The notes beneath the pieces were generated by a model. The model ran no database searches, was not told the origin of the DNA, and saw nothing but the letters and a program-made list of their open reading frames with translations. A stretch of 7,438 nt of DNA, taken from the NCBI GenBank assembly GCA_900551355.1, contig URVR01000083.1, positions 1 through 7,438 on the forward strand, read 5' to 3'. Of this stretch, positions 5,701 to 7,438 are shown piece by piece. This stretch comes from an uncultured Eubacteriales bacterium (GTDB lineage Bacteria > Bacillota > Clostridia > Oscillospirales > Oscillospiraceae). Each line of letters starts with the position of its first letter. The first letter of the stretch is position 1. A program made the translations under genes and the position numbers.

Positions 5701-5758
5701 AATCAGGCATTTTATCACCAAGGGCGTATTATGCCCGTTTTTGAGAGGAATGAAGCAA

Positions 5759-7324
5759 ATGAGCGCATCAAGAGAAAAGAAGACCCGTCAGGAACTGGCC
5801 AGCCAGGGTATCAAGGATCCCAAGGCCATCCGTGAGGCGGAGGAAAAAGCCAAGCAGCGCAAGGCCAACCGTCTGTACGGCGGCATCGCCGTGCTGTTCG
5901 TGGTGGTGGCCGTGGTGCTGCTGCTGGTGAACGCCGGCGTGTTCTACCGCGATCCCGACGCCGTCACCATCGGCGGTGAGAACTACTCCGCGGCCCAGGT
6001 GAACTACTACTATCAGGGCCTGTACAACAGCATCGCCAACGCCGGCTACTACGGCCTGGACACCAGCAAGCCCCTGGATCAGCAGAACCTGAACGACACC
6101 GCCAAGCTGCTGCTGCAGGTCACCGACGAGGGCGACATCACCTGGGATCAGTTCCTGCGTGACGAGGCTATCAGGCAGCTGTCCACCAACGCCATGGCCG
6201 CCAGGGAGGCCGAGGCCAACGGCCACGGCGCCGATGACGACATCAAGGCCGAGGTGCAGGACACCCTGGCCTCCATCAAGACCGCTGTCAAGTCCAACGG
6301 CCACTCCTTCAAGTCCTACCTGAAGGCCGTGTACGGCCAGGGCATGACGCCCTCCGTGTTCGAGGGCATGCTGACCATGGAGGAGGTCGCCACCCACTAC
6401 AAGCAGGAATATCAGGACGAGCTGACCTACACCGCCGACCAGCTGGAGCAGCGGTATCAGGAGGATCCCTCCGACTTTGACATGGCCAACTACGAGTATA
6501 TCTACTTCAAGGGCAGCGCCGCCTCCACCACCGATGCCGACGGCAACACCGTCCAGCCCACGGAGGAGGAGTCCGCCGCCGCCAAGACCGCTGCCGCCGA
6601 GGCCGCCGCTGCCGCGCTGGAGCGCTATCAGAACGGCGAGACGCTGCTGGCCATCTCCAAGGATTACGAGGATCTGGGCACCTACAGCAGTGTGGACGCC
6701 GGCTCCAACAACGGCTCCGCCATGAGCGCCTGGGTCTTTGACGCCGCCCGCACCGCCGGCGAGGGCGCCGTGGTCACCGACGATCCCAACAGCTATGTGG
6801 TGGTGTTCCACTCCTGCGGCCGCCAGGAGTATAACTCCGTGGACGTGCGCCACATCCTGTTCCGCGTGGATACCACCTCTCTGGACACCAGCTCCGAGAC
6901 GTATGACGCCGATCTGCAGGCTCTGAAGGACGCCGCGAAGGCCAAGGCCGACGACGCGCTGGCTCAGTGGCAGGCCAACGGCGCCACCGAGGATGCCTTT
7001 GCCGCGCTGGCCAATGAGCTCAGCGATGACAGCGGCTCCAACACCAACGGCGGCCTGTACACCAAGATCCTCAAGGGCCAGATGGTCACCGAGTTCAACG
7101 ACTGGTGCTTCGACGCCGCCCGCAAGGCCGGCGACACCGGCATCGTTTACAACGAGGGCAGCTACACCGGCTACCACGTCATGTACTTCGTGGGCGAGGA
7201 CATCCCCGCCTGGCAGGTCTCCGTGGAGAACGCGCTGATCAGCAGCGACTACGCCGCCTGGCTGGAGTCCCTTGTGACCTCTGCCGACGCCCAGCTGCTG
7301 GACGGCATGAGCAGCGTGGGCTGA
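5759..7324 (+). CDS. Membrane-anchored peptidyl-prolyl isomerase with two parvulin-like domains (SurA/PrsA-like)
   Basis: Likely an extracytoplasmic foldase that isomerises X-Pro bonds in exported proteins. It has 521 residues. A charged cytoplasmic tail (1-38) leads to one membrane segment (about 40-60) with no lipobox Cys, so it is a signal-anchored protein rather than a PrsA-type lipoprotein. Residues 66-230 form a SurA-N-like helical chaperone region. Two related modules follow. The first (about 230-355) has YEYIYF and WVFDAARTAGEGAVV but lacks both parvulin histidines. The second (about 361-480) has VRHILF, GGLY, WCFDAARKAGDTGIV and GYHVMYF, so it is the probable catalytic one. The first module carries an Ala-rich helix (about 273-288). 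I chose ATG 5759 because AGAGG (5744-5748) is 10 bases upstream; the ATG at 5750 is one base from it, and the ATG at 5672 overlaps the promoter. The next gene begins 4 bases after the stop. The general class is secure, the exact substrate unknown. Confidence 0.88.
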   Translation: MSASREKKTRQELASQGIKDPKAIREAEEKAKQRKANRLYGGIAVLFVVVAVVLLLVNAGVFYRDPDAVTIGGENYSAAQVNYYYQGLYNSIANAGYYGLDTSKPLDQQNLNDTAKLLLQVTDEGDITWDQFLRDEAIRQLSTNAMAAREAEANGHGADDDIKAEVQDTLASIKTAVKSNGHSFKSYLKAVYGQGMTPSVFEGMLTMEEVATHYKQEYQDELTYTADQLEQRYQEDPSDFDMANYEYIYFKGSAASTTDADGNTVQPTEEESAAAKTAAAEAAAAALERYQNGETLLAISKDYEDLGTYSSVDAGSNNGSAMSAWVFDAARTAGEGAVVTDDPNSYVVVFHSCGRQEYNSVDVRHILFRVDTTSLDTSSETYDADLQALKDAAKAKADDALAQWQANGATEDAFAALANELSDDSGSNTNGGLYTKILKGQMVTEFNDWCFDAARKAGDTGIVYNEGSYTGYHVMYFVGEDIPAWQVSVENALISSDYAAWLESLVTSADAQLLDGMSSVG

Positions 7325-7328
7325 TCCC

Positions 7329-7387
7329 ATGAACGAAGCGTTCCTGCGCACGCAGATGCTGCTGGGCGCTGACGCGCTGGATACCCT
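7329..7387 (+). CDS. tcdA: ThiF/TcdA-family protein, N-terminal fragment (3'-truncated)
   Basis: Only 19 genomic codons remain, reading MNEAFLRTQMLLGADALDT, before adapter begins at 7388. The pattern F-x-R-T-x-M-L-L-G-x-x-A resembles the start of the ThiF-fold tRNA threonylcarbamoyladenosine dehydratase TcdA (CsdL). That enzyme activates t6A with ATP to form cyclic ct6A at position 37 of ANN-decoding tRNAs. The nucleotide-binding GxGGVG loop, which would confirm this, lies beyond the contig. The ATG is 4 bases after the foldase stop and has only a weak GTGGG upstream, suggesting translation coupled to the foldase gene. Residues after Asp-Thr, including CLLYTSDAADD, come from adapter and must be discarded. 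The call rests on a short match, so confidence is moderate. Confidence 0.5.
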
Positions 7388-7438
7388 CTGTCTCTTATAC
7401 ACATCTGACGCTGCCGACGATCGCATAAGTGTAGATCT
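7388..7438 (-). other. Nextera/Tn5 sequencing adapter, reverse complement (not genomic)
   Basis: CTGTCTCTTATACACATCT (7388-7406) is the mosaic end. GACGCTGCCGACGA (7407-7420) is the read-1 sequence, TCGCATAA (7421-7428) is the same i5 index as at the left end in reverse complement, and GTGTAGATCT (7429-7438) is the P5 arm. Read on the minus strand it encodes the artificial peptide MRSSAASDVYKRQ again. Confidence 0.98.

Noticed and set aside
5521..5721. 66-codon minus-strand frame in the intergenic region
   Set aside because: It covers the 3' arm of the ncRNA, its terminator and the foldase promoter, and has no convincing ribosome binding site or known domain.
5722..5741. Small hairpin GGGCG/TGCCC followed by GTTTTT as a terminator or attenuator before the foldase
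   Set aside because: The stem is only four or five pairs, one a wobble, too weak to call; noted only as a leader feature.
5672..5758. Extended N-terminus for the foldase from the ATG at 5672
   Set aside because: This start lies in the -35 element of a promoter with perfect TATAAT, so the transcript would not include it; AGAGG is placed for the ATG at 5759.
5768..7426. 552-codon minus-strand frame opposite the foldase
   Set aside because: Its start codon and first 13 residues come from the right-hand adapter, and the rest is a Gly/Val/Leu-rich antisense shadow.
1..7438. Composite transposon with terminal inverted repeats
   Set aside because: The repeats are library adapter with an index sequence; there is no transposase gene and no target-site duplication.

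Overview
The window is a 7.4 kb assembled contig rather than a natural replicon end. Both termini (1-49 and 7388-7438) are untrimmed Nextera/Tn5 library adapter with the same 8-base index, so only 50-7387 is genomic. GC-rich coding sequence, strong AAGGAGG-type ribosome binding sites, a two-gene ferredoxin-dependent indolepyruvate oxidoreductase, a DUF1292 protein and a clostridial-style class A penicillin-binding protein suggest a GC-rich anaerobic member of the Firmicutes (Clostridia). An Oscillospiraceae-like gut bacterium is my inference; no single marker proves it.

Layout, left to right. (1) 50-2003, plus strand: the 3' three quarters of iorA followed one base later by complete iorB, an operon for ferredoxin-linked oxidation of aryl pyruvates. 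(2) 2013-2051: a strong hairpin terminator, T-tailed on both strands, between iorB and the convergent gene. (3) 2079-4730, minus strand: a complete bifunctional PBP1A-type peptidoglycan synthase, with a tandem-repeat linker between its two catalytic domains and an atypical Cys just before the active-site Ser. (4) 4731-5007: an AT-rich divergent promoter region. (5) 5008-5304, plus strand: a small acidic DUF1292 protein. (6) 5305-5758: a 454-base non-coding stretch. It holds a strong candidate 6S RNA (5403-5584) with an 18-bp perfect closing stem, its own terminator (5583-5616), and the promoter of the next gene. (7) 5759-7324, plus strand: a membrane-anchored foldase with two parvulin-like domains, only the second with the catalytic histidines. 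(8) 7329-7387: the first 19 codons of a probable tcdA/ThiF-family gene, cut off by adapter.

Two of the genes serve the envelope: PBP1A builds peptidoglycan, and the foldase probably helps exported proteins, possibly including PBPs, to fold outside the membrane. The 6S RNA would tune RNA polymerase by growth phase. IorAB belongs to amino-acid fermentation and has no evident link to the others. I see no phage, transposon, CRISPR or defence system. The most useful observations are the unannotated 6S RNA, the degenerate-plus-active twin parvulin architecture, the PBP linker repeat and active-site variant, and the adapter-derived peptides that would corrupt protein annotation at both ends.
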